Positions 9,101-18,151 of a stretch of 64,000 bases of DNA are shown piece after piece (positions within the stretch are counted from its first letter, which is position 1; the number at the start of each line of letters is the position of its first letter). The stretch lies in the NCBI GenBank assembly GCA_002919305.1, contig PKFB01000005.1:1-64000 (forward strand), in the 5' to 3' direction. A program made the translations under genes and the position numbers. Under the pieces are notes generated by a model. The model ran no database searches. It had not been told where the DNA came from and saw only the letters and a program-made list of their open reading frames with translations. Source of the stretch: Actinomycetales bacterium (GTDB taxonomy: Bacteria > Actinomycetota > Actinomycetes > Mycobacteriales > Micromonosporaceae).

Positions 9101-9424
9101 TCACAGTCCTGACTGGATGAACTTCACCAGCTCGCTCTTGGGGCGGGCGCCGACGAGAGAGTTCACCGGGCTGCCGTTCTTGAACAGCGTCAGAGTCGGG
9201 ATCGACATCACCCCGTAGTCGCGGGTGGTCTTCGGGTTGTGGTCGATGTTGAGGCGGACGATCTTCACCTGGTCGGCCAGCTCCGCGGCCAGCTCCTCCA
9301 GGACAGGCTCGATCTTCCGGCAGGGACCGCACCATTCAGCCCAGAAGTCCACCAGAACCGGCTTGTCAGACTCCAGGACATCGGTGGCGAAGCTGTCGTC
9401 GCTGACCTCTGTGGTGTGAGCCAC
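9101..9424 (-). CDS. trxA: Thioredoxin
   Basis: Small dithiol reductase of 107 residues, the normal length. The active site WCGPC is at residues 31-35, preceded by PVLVDFWAE; the cis-proline loop SIPTLTLFKNG and the terminal helix ELVKFIQSGL are present. The GTG start has GAGAGGGG a few bases upstream. It lies 131 bp downstream of trxB on the same strand and should be reduced by it. The intervening gap could carry its own promoter, but none is obvious. Confidence 0.97.
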   Translation of the reverse strand: MAHTTEVSDDSFATDVLESDKPVLVDFWAEWCGPCRKIEPVLEELAAELADQVKIVRLNIDHNPKTTRDYGVMSIPTLTLFKNGSPVNSLVGARPKSELVKFIQSGL

Positions 9425-9555
9425 GTTCCCCTCTCCAATCTGGTCGGTGTCGGGTCGGTGTTCAGGTGTGAGGGCTTGAAAGGGCGGGCGGGGGCCCGGC
9501 GCATGGCCAGTCAGTCCAAGTCAGTCCACGGCGTACCGGGCGGTTGGCCAGTGAG

Positions 9556-10485
9556 TTAGCTGGTCTGGTGGGCGAGGTACCGCTCGGCGTCCAACGCGGC
9601 GACACAACCGGAACCCGCAGCGGTGATCGCCTGACGGTAGGTGTGGTCGACGAGGTCACCACAGGCGAAGACACCCGGCAGGTTGGTCCGGCTACTGGGC
9701 GACTGGACCACGACGTAGCCGGCCTCGTCCACCTCAACCTGGTCCCGGAAGAGTTCGCTGCGAGGGTCGTGACCAATCGCCACGAACAGTCCAGTGATGT
9801 CGAGGACGCGCTCTTCTCCAGTGACGACGTCGCGTACCCGAACCCCGCTGACCTTGTCCTCACCGAGGACCTCGGTCACCACCGTGTTCCACAGGACCCG
9901 GATCTTGGGGTTGGACAGCGCGCGTTCCTGCATGATCTTGCTGGCGCGGAACTGGTCACGTCGGTGAATGATCGTGACGCTTTCCGCGAACCGGGTTAGG
10001 AAGGTCGCTTCCTCCATCGCGGAGTCGCCACCGCCGACCACCGCGATGTGCTGGCCTCGGAAGAAGAAGCCGTCACAGGTGGCGCAGCTGGACACGCCGT
10101 GTCCCAGCAGGCGCTGCTCACCGGGGACACGCAGCGGCCGCCACGCCGAGCCGGTCGCCAGGATGACCGCCTTGGCGCGGTAGGCGGTGTCACCGACCCA
10201 CACCGTCTTGATCTGACCGGTTAGGTCGACCCGGGTCGCGTCATCCGTGATGAACTCGGCACCGAACCGCTCGGCCTGCTTGCGCATACCGTCCATCAGG
10301 TCCGGACCCAGGATGCTGCCGGGGAAACCGGGGAAATTCTCCACCTCGGTCGTCGTCATCAACGCGCCACCGGATTGAGCGCCCTCGATGACGAGTGGTT
10401 TGAGTTCGGCCCGCGCCGTGTAAATGGCGGCGGTGTAACCGGCGGGACCAGACCCGATAATGATCACGTTTCGGACGTCTTCCAC
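9556..10485 (-). CDS. trxB: Thioredoxin-disulfide reductase
   Basis: FAD/NADPH flavoprotein (309 residues) that reduces thioredoxin. It shows the FAD-binding GSGPAG (11-16), redox site CATC (134-137), NADPH loop [21 protein letters not shown] for NADPH phosphate, and the C-terminal FAD motif [23 protein letters not shown]. The GTG start has GGAG 5 nt upstream. It follows the anti-sigma gene by about 206 bp on the same strand, an order conserved with Mycobacterium (sigM-anti-sigma-trxB-trxC), which links thiol stress control to SigM. Confidence 0.97.
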   Translation of the reverse strand: MEDVRNVIIIGSGPAGYTAAIYTARAELKPLVIEGAQSGGALMTTTEVENFPGFPGSILGPDLMDGMRKQAERFGAEFITDDATRVDLTGQIKTVWVGDTAYRAKAVILATGSAWRPLRVPGEQRLLGHGVSSCATCDGFFFRGQHIAVVGGGDSAMEEATFLTRFAESVTIIHRRDQFRASKIMQERALSNPKIRVLWNTVVTEVLGEDKVSGVRVRDVVTGEERVLDITGLFVAIGHDPRSELFRDQVEVDEAGYVVVQSPSSRTNLPGVFACGDLVDHTYRQAITAAGSGCVAALDAERYLAHQTS

Positions 10486-10691
10486 GACATCTCCTTGCCC
10501 GTATGACCGGTGCTCAAGCCCGACTTCCCGGCTGACACTGGCCGCGGGTGACTGCCTTTCGGCCAGCAGAACGCCATGGTACGGATCCGCATTCCCCTAA
10601 GCGGCGCACATCACCTTCCAACGCCGCAGCCATAGACCGGCGTCGGGATCAGGACCGATCCAGGGGTACGCGGCCCGCGTCACAAGATGGC

Positions 10692-11822
10692 TCACAAGAT
10701 GGCCGTGTAGATCTCGTCGATGCCTTCCATGCCGCATTCCGGGCCGGCGACCACTACCTGGTACCCGCCTTGCTCGATCTGCAGCAGCACCACCAGCGCC
10801 GCGTCGCCGCTGAAGCGGGCGTAGTCTACGAGCTCCACCGGGTAGGGGTAGAACATCTCCATCCACGTCAGGCACTCGGCGAGCGCATCCGGGGACGCCA
10901 GCCGGGTCAACTCCGGTGGAGCGGTGTCGGTCACAACGGTGTCGTGACGACCCGGCGCCTGCTCCCGAATGGCGGCGAGGTTGCTTTCGGTGTAGTCGGT
11001 CCCGCTGACCGTCACCGGGACGGTGAAGCGCGGGGCATCCCCTCCGGCTGCCGGACCGGGCGCTGTTTCTGCGTCGTCTCCTTCGTCATCACCGGCGGCG
11101 TTGTTATCACCGGGGGCCTCTGAGGGGAACCCTTCCCGCCCGTCCGGTTCGGCCCCGGCCACGTCCTGATCCTCGGCCGACCCTGGCTCCTGGGCCTCGG
11201 AAGCCTCGGCGCTCGTGGCCGTGTCGGTGCTGCGCTCTGAAGGCAGGGACGTGAACAGGTACCCGAGCCCGCCTCCGATTCCGACCAGGCCGGCGATGGT
11301 CGCCGCGACCAGGAGCAGTCGCGACCGGGCGAAGCGTGGCGACTCGACCTGGTCCTGCTTCGACTGGTCCTGCTTCGAGCCGTGAGTATCACGCGAAGGC
11401 GCCGACTCGGCACTTTGCGTCTTTTGGGGCGTAACGTCCCCTGTGGCGTCAGGATCAGCGTCAGAGCCAGACATCGCCTCGTCTTTCTTCCGTCCGATCG
11501 GAAGCGGTGTGACGATCGGGCTGAGGGGCGGCTCGGCGGCGAGCGCGGCGTCCAACCGAGCGGCGACGTCGTCGGGGATCGGTTCAGGTTCGGTGGCTAA
11601 CCGCGTCAGATCGGCGAGGACCAACGCGTTCGCGCCGCGTACCTCTGCCAGGGCCGCCGCCCACTCAGGGTGGTCAGCGATACGTGCGGCCACCTCGGTC
11701 GCCTTAGCCGTCCCGTCGAGCAGGCCACTGGCGTAGTCCACCAGCAGATCCAGATCGACCTCGTCGGGGACCTGCCCGGGCGCGCCGTCACCTGGACGGT
11801 CGCCAGGGTGTTCGGAGCTCAC
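10692..11822 (-). CDS. Single-pass membrane anti-sigma factor-like protein (SigM partner)
   Basis: A 376-residue protein whose start overlaps the sigM stop by 4 nt. The cytoplasmic part (about 1-160) begins DLDLLVDYASGLLDGTAKATEVAARI, resembling an anti-sigma domain but without the HxxxCxxC zinc motif. A single membrane span lies at about 166-190 (LLLVAATIAGLVGIGGGLGYLF). The extracytoplasmic part has an acidic linker rich in Asp/Glu/Ala/Gly, then a folded C-terminal domain (FTVPVTVSGTDYTESNL ... YQVVVAGPECGMEGIDEIYTAIL) with two cysteines. The position matches the mycobacterial sigM anti-sigma gene. A 12-bp duplication sits at its 3' end. Confidence 0.83.
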   Translation of the reverse strand: MSSEHPGDRPGDGAPGQVPDEVDLDLLVDYASGLLDGTAKATEVAARIADHPEWAAALAEVRGANALVLADLTRLATEPEPIPDDVAARLDAALAAEPPLSPIVTPLPIGRKKDEAMSGSDADPDATGDVTPQKTQSAESAPSRDTHGSKQDQSKQDQVESPRFARSRLLLVAATIAGLVGIGGGLGYLFTSLPSERSTDTATSAEASEAQEPGSAEDQDVAGAEPDGREGFPSEAPGDNNAAGDDEGDDAETAPGPAAGGDAPRFTVPVTVSGTDYTESNLAAIREQAPGRHDTVVTDTAPPELTRLASPDALAECLTWMEMFYPYPVELVDYARFSGDAALVVLLQIEQGGYQVVVAGPECGMEGIDEIYTAIL

Positions 11823-12682
11823 CGTTCCTCCTCCGACTTGGTGTCACCGGTTACCGGGGAATCCGGCTCGGCCGGACGGCCTGAGGATCGGACGTTGGCG
11901 CCGGGGGTGGGGTTCCGTAGATAGCCCAAAATCATCGCCAGCCGGGCGCGGCCTCGAGCACACCGACTTTTGACGGTACCTTCGGGGATTCCGAGTATGG
12001 CGGCCACCTCGGCGACCGGGTATCCCTGAATATCCAGCAGCACGATGGCGGCGCGCTGTTCCACGGGCAGTTGGTTGAGCGCGTCCCGGATCGCCAGCGA
12101 CGTCTCCCGGGAGGTCAGGCCATCGTCTACCGCGGGCTCCCCCGGACGACCCGCGTCGGGCAGCGGCACGGTGGGGCGTGCCGCGCGGCGTCGCACCCGA
12201 TCCACACAGGCGTTGACCACGATCCGGTGCAGCCAGGTGGTCACCGCGGACTCCCCCCGGAACTGCGCCGCCGACCGGTAGGCCGCCAGCAGGGCATCCT
12301 GCAGGGCGTCTGCCGCCTCCTCGCGGTCCCCGACGGTACGCAACGCCACCGCCCACAGCCGATCCCGGTGACGCCGGACCAGTTCGGCGAACGCCTGCCG
12401 GTCCCCGTTGACATGCGCCTTTAACAGGGCCAGATCGTCCGCGCTGGCCTCCCCGCCCGCGGTGGGCTGGTGGGCACTGTCGGTGGGACGGGCGCCCGGG
12501 GCGTCCTGGTCGGTGTTCTCTGCAAGAGAGGTACGCGAGGGCAGCGGCGTGACCGTGCCACGGTCGGTCTCATCTGACCGACCGCGTTCCACGGCTTCGC
12601 CACCAGATGGCATGGCATGCACCCTACCCAGCGCATGCTCGTCGGCCGGAGGCGTCGACATCGGACCGTTATCTGCGGGCAC
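11819..12682 (-). CDS. sigM: ECF RNA polymerase sigma factor SigM
   Basis: Extracytoplasmic-function sigma factor. A poorly conserved N-terminal tail of about 85 residues precedes region 2 (LVRRHRDRLWAVALRTVGD, then AADALQDALLAAYRSAAQF and TTWLHRIVVNACVDRVRRR). A linker leads to region 4 (LPVEQRAAIVLLDIQGYPVAEVAAIL, GIPEGTVKSRCARGRARL), which recognises the -35 element. The long tail suggests the true start may be internal. It overlaps the anti-sigma gene and lies 3 bp after the pseudokinase gene, forming one minus-strand operon. It likely responds to envelope or thiol stress, judging from neighbours and the family. Confidence 0.93.
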   Translation of the reverse strand: MPADNGPMSTPPADEHALGRVHAMPSGGEAVERGRSDETDRGTVTPLPSRTSLAENTDQDAPGARPTDSAHQPTAGGEASADDLALLKAHVNGDRQAFAELVRRHRDRLWAVALRTVGDREEAADALQDALLAAYRSAAQFRGESAVTTWLHRIVVNACVDRVRRRAARPTVPLPDAGRPGEPAVDDGLTSRETSLAIRDALNQLPVEQRAAIVLLDIQGYPVAEVAAILGIPEGTVKSRCARGRARLAMILGYLRNPTPGANVRSSGRPAEPDSPVTGDTKSEEER

Positions 12683-12685
12683 CGG

Positions 12686-14212
12686 TCAGGAGGCGGGCAC
12701 GCCGTTCACGGTGATTTCCTGGATCTCAGCCCGGTAACCGTCTTGGTAGGACGGCAGTTCATCGGTCATCCACACCAGCAGGTACTGAGTCGTGAGTTCC
12801 TCGGTGGGGGTGAGCTGGATGAACCCACCGGCCCGGACCGGGGGCGCGGCGACCTCCCACTCCTCCGCGATCTGAGGGTCGGCGTTACGCCCCGGGTCCT
12901 CCGAGCCGTAACGCAGTCCCACGGTCACCCCGGGCTGAGCGAAGATCACCTCGACCGAGGTGATCAGGTAGGGCGCGCCGAGGTCGATCAGCACCCCCAT
13001 TCCGTCTTTCAGACCGCCGAAGTCAGGGCTGACGTAGGTGTTGGTGGGCCAGGACGTGGTTTGGTCGCCGTCGACGACGTTTTCGATGTCGTCTTCCTCG
13101 TCGTCTGGATCAACCACCGGGTCGACGAGCCGCACCTGGTTGGGAGAGATGGTGATGGGTTGCGCCTGTTGGGCGGGGTCGAAAGACGAGATCGTGGGGG
13201 CAGGCGTGACGCCGCCTCCGGCGGCGTTGTCACCAGAGGGAAGAAACGTGGTCGCCACCACCAGGCCCGCCAACGCGACCACCAGCAACGCCACGATGGC
13301 GAACAGGAACCGACGGGCTCCTGGGCGGGCAGGGGCGGAATCAACAGCTATCGATGTTGAGGTGACGAAGTCGAGAGGGCCGGACAGCGCCGGTTCTTCG
13401 GGAACGCTGAATTGAGCCAGTTCCCCGGCCAGTTCAGCGCTGGTGAGTGGCTGGACAGCGGGGTTGAGCAGGTCACTGGTGAGCTCGTCCAGGAACGGAG
13501 GCACCCCACCCCTGACCTGCCGGGGGGAGGCGATCCTGCCGCCTTCAACGCGGGGCGCGTCGGGCAGTACCCCAGCCCCAGGGAACTCACGTGGCCAGTA
13601 GCCGGTCAACGCGCAGTACAGCACCGCGCCGACCGCGCGGACATCGGTTTCGGGTGTGGCGTCGGGGGAGATGCGCGCATCACCGAGCACCACCCGGTCG
13701 TCGCCCGAGAGCAGGACCGTACCGGGGTGGACGTTGCCGTGGGTGAAGCCGCTGGCGTGCACCGCCGAGAGCGCCTCGGCCACGGCGTGAGCGATCGCGG
13801 CGGCCCGATGGGCTTCCATCGGACCTTCCCGGCTGACGACATCACGCAGGGGACGGCCGTCGACCCACTCCCTGACGACGTACGCTCGGTGCCCCTCATC
13901 GATGGCGTCGTAGACACCCACGATGTTGGGGTGGATGACACGGCTCGCGGCTACCGCCGCTGACAGCATCTCCTCGGCTTCTTTACCACCTGGGCTACGA
14001 AGCAGAATCGTGACCGGCCGTCGCAGGATGACATCAACGCCGCGCCAGACCTGGCGGCCGGTCGCGTCATCGTTGATGTGCTCTTCGATGCGATACCGGT
14101 CGGCTAAGATCTCGCCCACCTCGGGCGCACCGACCTGGGTCACGCCCGTCCTCCCTCCGGCCGGCCCTTCACGCTGCCCGACGTTCATGTCCAGCCTAAG
14201 TCCTTCGCGCAT
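12686..14212 (-). CDS. Membrane-anchored pseudokinase with extracytoplasmic discoidin-like domain (MurJ partner)
   Basis: A 508-residue protein. The N-terminal kinase-like domain (about 30-270) reads YRIEEHINDD ... IVGVYDAIDEGHRAYVVREWVDGRPL. The catalytic loop HRDxxxxN is HGNVHPGT and the DFG position is LGDAR, so phosphotransfer is not expected. One membrane span follows at about 300-322 (FLFAIVALLVVALAGLVVATTFL). The extracytoplasmic domain (about 375-508, DGDQTTSWPTNTYVSPDFGG ... GAPYLITSVEVIF) has a galactose-binding/discoidin-like layout. In Mycobacterium the same pseudokinase and outer domain are fused to the C-terminus of MviN/MurJ; here they form a separate gene downstream of murJ. 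It probably regulates lipid II export through an FHA partner (inference). Confidence 0.85.
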   Translation of the reverse strand: MREGLRLDMNVGQREGPAGGRTGVTQVGAPEVGEILADRYRIEEHINDDATGRQVWRGVDVILRRPVTILLRSPGGKEAEEMLSAAVAASRVIHPNIVGVYDAIDEGHRAYVVREWVDGRPLRDVVSREGPMEAHRAAAIAHAVAEALSAVHASGFTHGNVHPGTVLLSGDDRVVLGDARISPDATPETDVRAVGAVLYCALTGYWPREFPGAGVLPDAPRVEGGRIASPRQVRGGVPPFLDELTSDLLNPAVQPLTSAELAGELAQFSVPEEPALSGPLDFVTSTSIAVDSAPARPGARRFLFAIVALLVVALAGLVVATTFLPSGDNAAGGGVTPAPTISSFDPAQQAQPITISPNQVRLVDPVVDPDDEEDDIENVVDGDQTTSWPTNTYVSPDFGGLKDGMGVLIDLGAPYLITSVEVIFAQPGVTVGLRYGSEDPGRNADPQIAEEWEVAAPPVRAGGFIQLTPTEELTTQYLLVWMTDELPSYQDGYRAEIQEITVNGVPAS

Positions 14213-14583
14213 CTCGTTATGAACCCCGCCCCGAACCCGGCATAACGAAGGCGTAAATCACGTCCTCGCGCCACTGCGGTACAGAGTTCCACTCGCGACC
14301 CTACCGGCGTCCCACCGTGATGTCGCCCAGGGAGGACCTTCCCAGGGGAAGAGACCACAAGGCGGGAAGCAACCACAACCCGGCCGACACGGTGGCGGGT
14401 AGCCGCTGGGCGTTACAGATAACGCCCAGCGGACATGACCACCCAAGAGATAACACGGTTTGAGCCGGCGGCGCGTTGCGCGACACTCCCGGTCGGATTC
14501 CCGGGAGGAATGGGGGAGTGGCTGGAACGGCCGTGGCTGAAGCCGAGGGTGGCCGGATTCCGTGTCAGGAGACGAGTCCTGAC

Positions 14584-14802
14584 TTAGGAGACAAACACCA
14601 CAGGGGCCACGACCATGCCGCTTCCGATCAATGTGGACAGCGTCAGGAGACCGAAAACGAGCCGGGTACGCAGCGGGGTCCCATTGAGCGGGGAGGAGGA
14701 TCTGAAGGAGCGGGCCGAGGTGTGGGACGGATTGCTGCTGGTGGACACCGCCGGAGCGGTGTAGGCCTGTTCGGCGTACAACAGCTCGTTGGTTGATGGC
14801 AT
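14584..14802 (-). CDS. Small predicted membrane protein
   Basis: A 72-residue frame read as MPSTNELLYAEQAYTAP..., with a Ser/Thr-rich first half and one hydrophobic C-terminal segment (LVFGLLTLSTLIGSGMVVAPVVFV). The ATG at 14802 is preceded by GGAAGGA with 6-nt spacing, an excellent ribosome site that the longer upstream frame (to 14928) lacks. It lies between murJ and the pseudokinase gene on the same strand. I do not recognise a family. The ribosome site, membrane segment and operon position make it likely to be real. Confidence 0.6.
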   Translation of the reverse strand: MPSTNELLYAEQAYTAPAVSTSSNPSHTSARSFRSSSPLNGTPLRTRLVFGLLTLSTLIGSGMVVAPVVFVS

Positions 14803-15423
14803 GGTGCGTCCTTCCGGCACGCCTGCGAGGTGAGCTGTCGGGTTCGGGCGGGAAGGTGTGCCCGGCCGCCTCTCGGCGGCTTCACCCCAAGGGCCCCGTG
14901 GTGCCCTGGCGATATCACCCGATACCACCCGGGCGACACAGGGACCCGCGGTTCAGACGACCGGCGGCGTATCACCGTGCCGGTCGCGGCTTTGCTGGGT
15001 GGGTCCCCCGCTCCTGTCCATGACCACAACGATCGGACTGCCCGGGAGGGGTGGACAGGATTCGGCGTGGCCTCTCCCAGGCGCGTGCGTGAATACGCAC
15101 GCCGACATTCTTTGTAACGGCTTTAGGGGTGTAGTGGTTACGTCGCGGAGCGTCACTGATCACGATGAGCTGGATTCGGCGGGAGTTTTCTGCGGTTTTG
15201 CACCCGGCGTACGCGACGAAAAGTGACTGAGGTGCCCCGCGGGCCACGGCGGCGATCCGCGCCCGAATGTGGCGAGGATCACGCACAGTATTCTCGCCCG
15301 TCCCCGCCACGGTCCACGCGCCCGATCCCTGGCCCGGGCGGGCCAGGGATCACGTGAGAGCGCATTGACCGGTATCGAGGGTATCGAGGCTGGAATGACT
15401 GGGACCCAGGTGGTTCAGCTGGT
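14803..15423. other. Long gap between murJ and the small membrane protein gene
   Basis: About 620 bp on the minus-strand path from murJ to the small membrane protein. Several short frames exist on both strands, but none has a good ribosome site together with a plausible composition. No clear terminator, RNA gene or long dyad stands out. The region 15110-15170 is locally AT-richer and could hold a promoter for the small membrane protein and pseudokinase genes. Confidence 0.35.
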
Positions 15424-18141
15424 TCAGCGCGGATCGTTGCGCCGTGGCCGACCATAGGTCCGTGGCGCAGGCGGCTCCCGATACGCCGTGGGAGGTTCCC
15501 GGTAGAGCGTGGGCGGCTCTTGAGGGTCACCGCGCAGGTCACGCAGCCAGCTTTCGCTCTCCGGATCCACCGCCTCGGAGCTGCGGGAGCGGCGGCGGCT
15601 CCGTTCGGCCGCGGCGGCCGATGGACGGTCGCTGGAGCGTACTCGTGGCGCCCCACGCCGCTCCTCGGCGGCCGGTCGGGTGGAAGACCGCGAACGCTCC
15701 CGCTCGAGGGCGCGGTCCAGACGCGTGCTTCCACTCGGGGTGGGCCGGCCGCGGCGCTGTCCGTCCCGAGAGGCGCCCGACGCGCGTGTGGAGCCGGAGC
15801 CGGATCCAGAACCGGAGCGGGACTTGGACGAAGAACCGCGCCGCAGGAACCGCCCGAATTTGTTGGTGACCATCTCGATGACCTGCTTGATCTCCCGGAC
15901 CCGCATCGCCGACGCGGCGGCCAGGTAAACCAGCAGCAGGACACATCCGCCGAGGGCGACCCGGAAGAAGTCGCTGATCTTGCCGTCCCCGAGCACCCTG
16001 TTGAGCACCCACAACGCCGCCAGACAGGCGACGACAGCGACCGCCGCCGCCAATGCCACCCGTACCAGGGTGCGGACGATCTCGCTGCTGCCGGCCCGCC
16101 CCATTCGGCGACGGAGCAGAGTCCCGGACAGGAACGCGGCGACGGTGTAGGACACCACGTTGCCGAACATGAGCGCGGCGGCGACGTGCTCGGCGGAGAC
16201 GATGTAGTACAGCACGACGTCGACGATGACCTTCACCGCAACAACCGGCACGTTGATCAAAGCCGCCGTCTTGGTGTCCCGCAGCGCGTAGAAGACGAAC
16301 ATCTGCATCTGGTTGATCGCGAACGGCAGCAGCGCGAAGCCCGCCACCGCGATCACCACACCGGTCTGGGCCGCCTGTTCGGCGGTATAGCGTCCCCAGC
16401 CGAACAGCAGGTTCGCGATCGGGGAACCCAGCACCAGATAAACCCCGGTGATCGGCATCAGCACAACCACGACGAGCCGGGTTCCCATCGACATGGTGCG
16501 CATGACGTCGCGGTACCGACCCTCGTTGGCGGCGGCGCTCATCTTGGGCATCAGCGCGGTGCTGATGGACACCGCCACGATGCCGTTGGCCATCATGAAC
16601 ATGAAGAAGGCGTTGTTGTAGATGAACGGCCCAGGTCCGCCGTTACCACCCGCCGCGTACGAGAGCTTGACGATCACCAGTACGCCGAGCTGGCTCACCA
16701 CGACGTAGCAGAGCATCCAGCCGCCGACGCTGCCCAGCTCGCGAAGCTGCAGTTTGCGGAAGTCGAACCGCCAACGCCACCGGAAGCCCGCCTTGCGCAG
16801 GGAGGGGAAGAGCCCGAAGGCCTGCACCATGATTCCGGCGAGGGTGCCCAACCCGAGGACCGCTACCTGCAGCCCAGTGATGTTCTCCGGGGTGAGGGTC
16901 TCCTGCGTGGTGATCAGCATGAACACGACGGAGGTGGTGATGATCACCACGTTGTTCAGGATCGGCGTCCACATGGGAGCGCCGAAGCGTTCCCGGGAGT
17001 TGAGGATCGCGCCCAACAACCCGGCAAACCCGAAGAAGAAGATCATGGGCATGACCAGATAGGCCAGAGAGGTCATCAGCTCTCTGGCTGCTCCGGTCGT
17101 CTGTTCGTTGGCCATGACGGCGGTCAACAGCGGCGCGGCGAGCACCGCCAGCGCGGTTGCCCCGCCCAAGACCAGCACCGCCAGGGTGAGCAGGCGCTGC
17201 GCGTACGCCAGGCCACCGTCCTTGTCCTGCTGCCGCGCGCGTACCAGCTGCGGCACCAGCACGCTGGTGAGCAGACCACCGAGCAGCAGCTCGTACACCA
17301 TCGTGGGGATGGTGTTGGCGGTGGCGTAGGTGTTGGCCACCATCGCACCACCGAGAGCGGCCCCCAACATGGCGCTGCGCAGGAAACCGGTGATCCGGCT
17401 CACGATGCTGCCGGCGGCCATGATCGCGCTGTTGCGGGCCAGCTCCTTGCGCTCGTCGGTGGTCTTTTTCTCTGCGTCCTCCTGCAGCCGCGCCCGGGTG
17501 GCGGTGTAGGAGACGTAGATGGTGCCGGTGTAGGAGGGAGTGGCCGATGGCGTGAAGTAGGGGATCGCCGACATCACCATGGTGGCGTCCGGCGGTGCCA
17601 TCGGCGGGATTGGCGTGGGAGGCGCCATCGGGGCGTTACGCAACGCGGGCATCACCACGGTCGCGTCAGGCCCCGAATCGAGCTTGGTGGTGGGGTCGTC
17701 CTGATTGAGGGGCTGCGTGGCGTCATGCGTCGATGACGCTCGGTATTCGGAGTTGCCCCGCTCTGAGGAATCCGGGCGATCATCCTGTGGATAACCGGCC
17801 GGCTCCTGTGGATAACTCGTGGATTTCTGTGGATAGTCGTCCCGCTCTGGGGAGTATCCACGTCGCGGAGCGTAGGCGTCAGGCTGGGAACGAGCGTCGC
17901 GGTGGTCGTCAGAGTACGTGTCCCGAGACTCTCTGCGTCCGGGACGACCGTAGACCCGTCCCCGCTGCCCCGCGCCCGCCCGAGCCCGGGGTGAGGCCGG
18001 CGGGGGTGGATCCGCGTACGGCGGCTCCGGCCGTGACGGATCCGCCCCGGAAGGACCGGGGGCGGCGGGAGGAAGGACGACGGTGGGGTCCTGCGGTGGC
18101 TCCCCATCGTCCCAGGCACGACGGCTGCGGTACTCGCTCAT
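15424..18141 (-). CDS. murJ: Lipid II flippase MurJ (MviN)
   Basis: MATE/MOP-superfamily flippase that translocates lipid II. The 905 residues comprise a disordered cytoplasmic N-tail of about 230 residues (Pro/Tyr/Asp/Arg-rich), the flippase core (about 235-760; NSAIMAAGSIVSRITGFLRSAMLGA and the central NNAFFMFMMANGIVAVSISTALMPKMS) with about 14 membrane spans, and a basic Ser/Arg-rich C-tail of about 150 residues. The tails are longer than in proteobacterial MurJ, as is usual in actinobacteria. The pseudokinase domain fused to MviN in mycobacteria is absent here and encoded by a separate gene downstream. The N-tail encodes a YPQ repeat whose DNA forms DnaA-box-like motifs (17786-17836). The gene follows the Nudix gene with a 10-bp gap. 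Confidence 0.95.
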   Translation of the reverse strand: MSEYRSRRAWDDGEPPQDPTVVLPPAAPGPSGADPSRPEPPYADPPPPASPRARAGAGQRGRVYGRPGRRESRDTYSDDHRDARSQPDAYAPRRGYSPERDDYPQKSTSYPQEPAGYPQDDRPDSSERGNSEYRASSTHDATQPLNQDDPTTKLDSGPDATVVMPALRNAPMAPPTPIPPMAPPDATMVMSAIPYFTPSATPSYTGTIYVSYTATRARLQEDAEKKTTDERKELARNSAIMAAGSIVSRITGFLRSAMLGAALGGAMVANTYATANTIPTMVYELLLGGLLTSVLVPQLVRARQQDKDGGLAYAQRLLTLAVLVLGGATALAVLAAPLLTAVMANEQTTGAARELMTSLAYLVMPMIFFFGFAGLLGAILNSRERFGAPMWTPILNNVVIITTSVVFMLITTQETLTPENITGLQVAVLGLGTLAGIMVQAFGLFPSLRKAGFRWRWRFDFRKLQLRELGSVGGWMLCYVVVSQLGVLVIVKLSYAAGGNGGPGPFIYNNAFFMFMMANGIVAVSISTALMPKMSAAANEGRYRDVMRTMSMGTRLVVVVLMPITGVYLVLGSPIANLLFGWGRYTAEQAAQTGVVIAVAGFALLPFAINQMQMFVFYALRDTKTAALINVPVVAVKVIVDVVLYYIVSAEHVAAALMFGNVVSYTVAAFLSGTLLRRRMGRAGSSEIVRTLVRVALAAAVAVVACLAALWVLNRVLGDGKISDFFRVALGGCVLLLVYLAAASAMRVREIKQVIEMVTNKFGRFLRRGSSSKSRSGSGSGSGSTRASGASRDGQRRGRPTPSGSTRLDRALERERSRSSTRPAAEERRGAPRVRSSDRPSAAAAERSRRRSRSSEAVDPESESWLRDLRGDPQEPPTLYREPPTAYREPPAPRTYGRPRRNDPR
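17786..17836. repeat. Three DnaA-box-like 9-mers at 21-bp spacing inside murJ
   Basis: TGTGGATAA occurs at 17786-17794 and 17807-17815, and TGTGGATAG at 17828-17836. Read on the minus strand these are TTATCCACA twice and CTATCCACA once. The first two match the strongest E. coli DnaA box. The exact 21-bp period equals two DNA turns and seven codons, encoding YPQ-x4 repeats. TAT and CCA codons are uncommon in this genome. DnaA binding is inference. Confidence 0.55.
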
Positions 18142-18151
18142 CGGCCCACCT

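Noticed and set aside
15520-17736. Plus-strand open frame of 738 codons opposite murJ
   Set aside because: Its His/Gln/Asp/Gly/Arg-rich translation is the antisense shadow of a well-supported MurJ gene, with no ribosome site and no fold.
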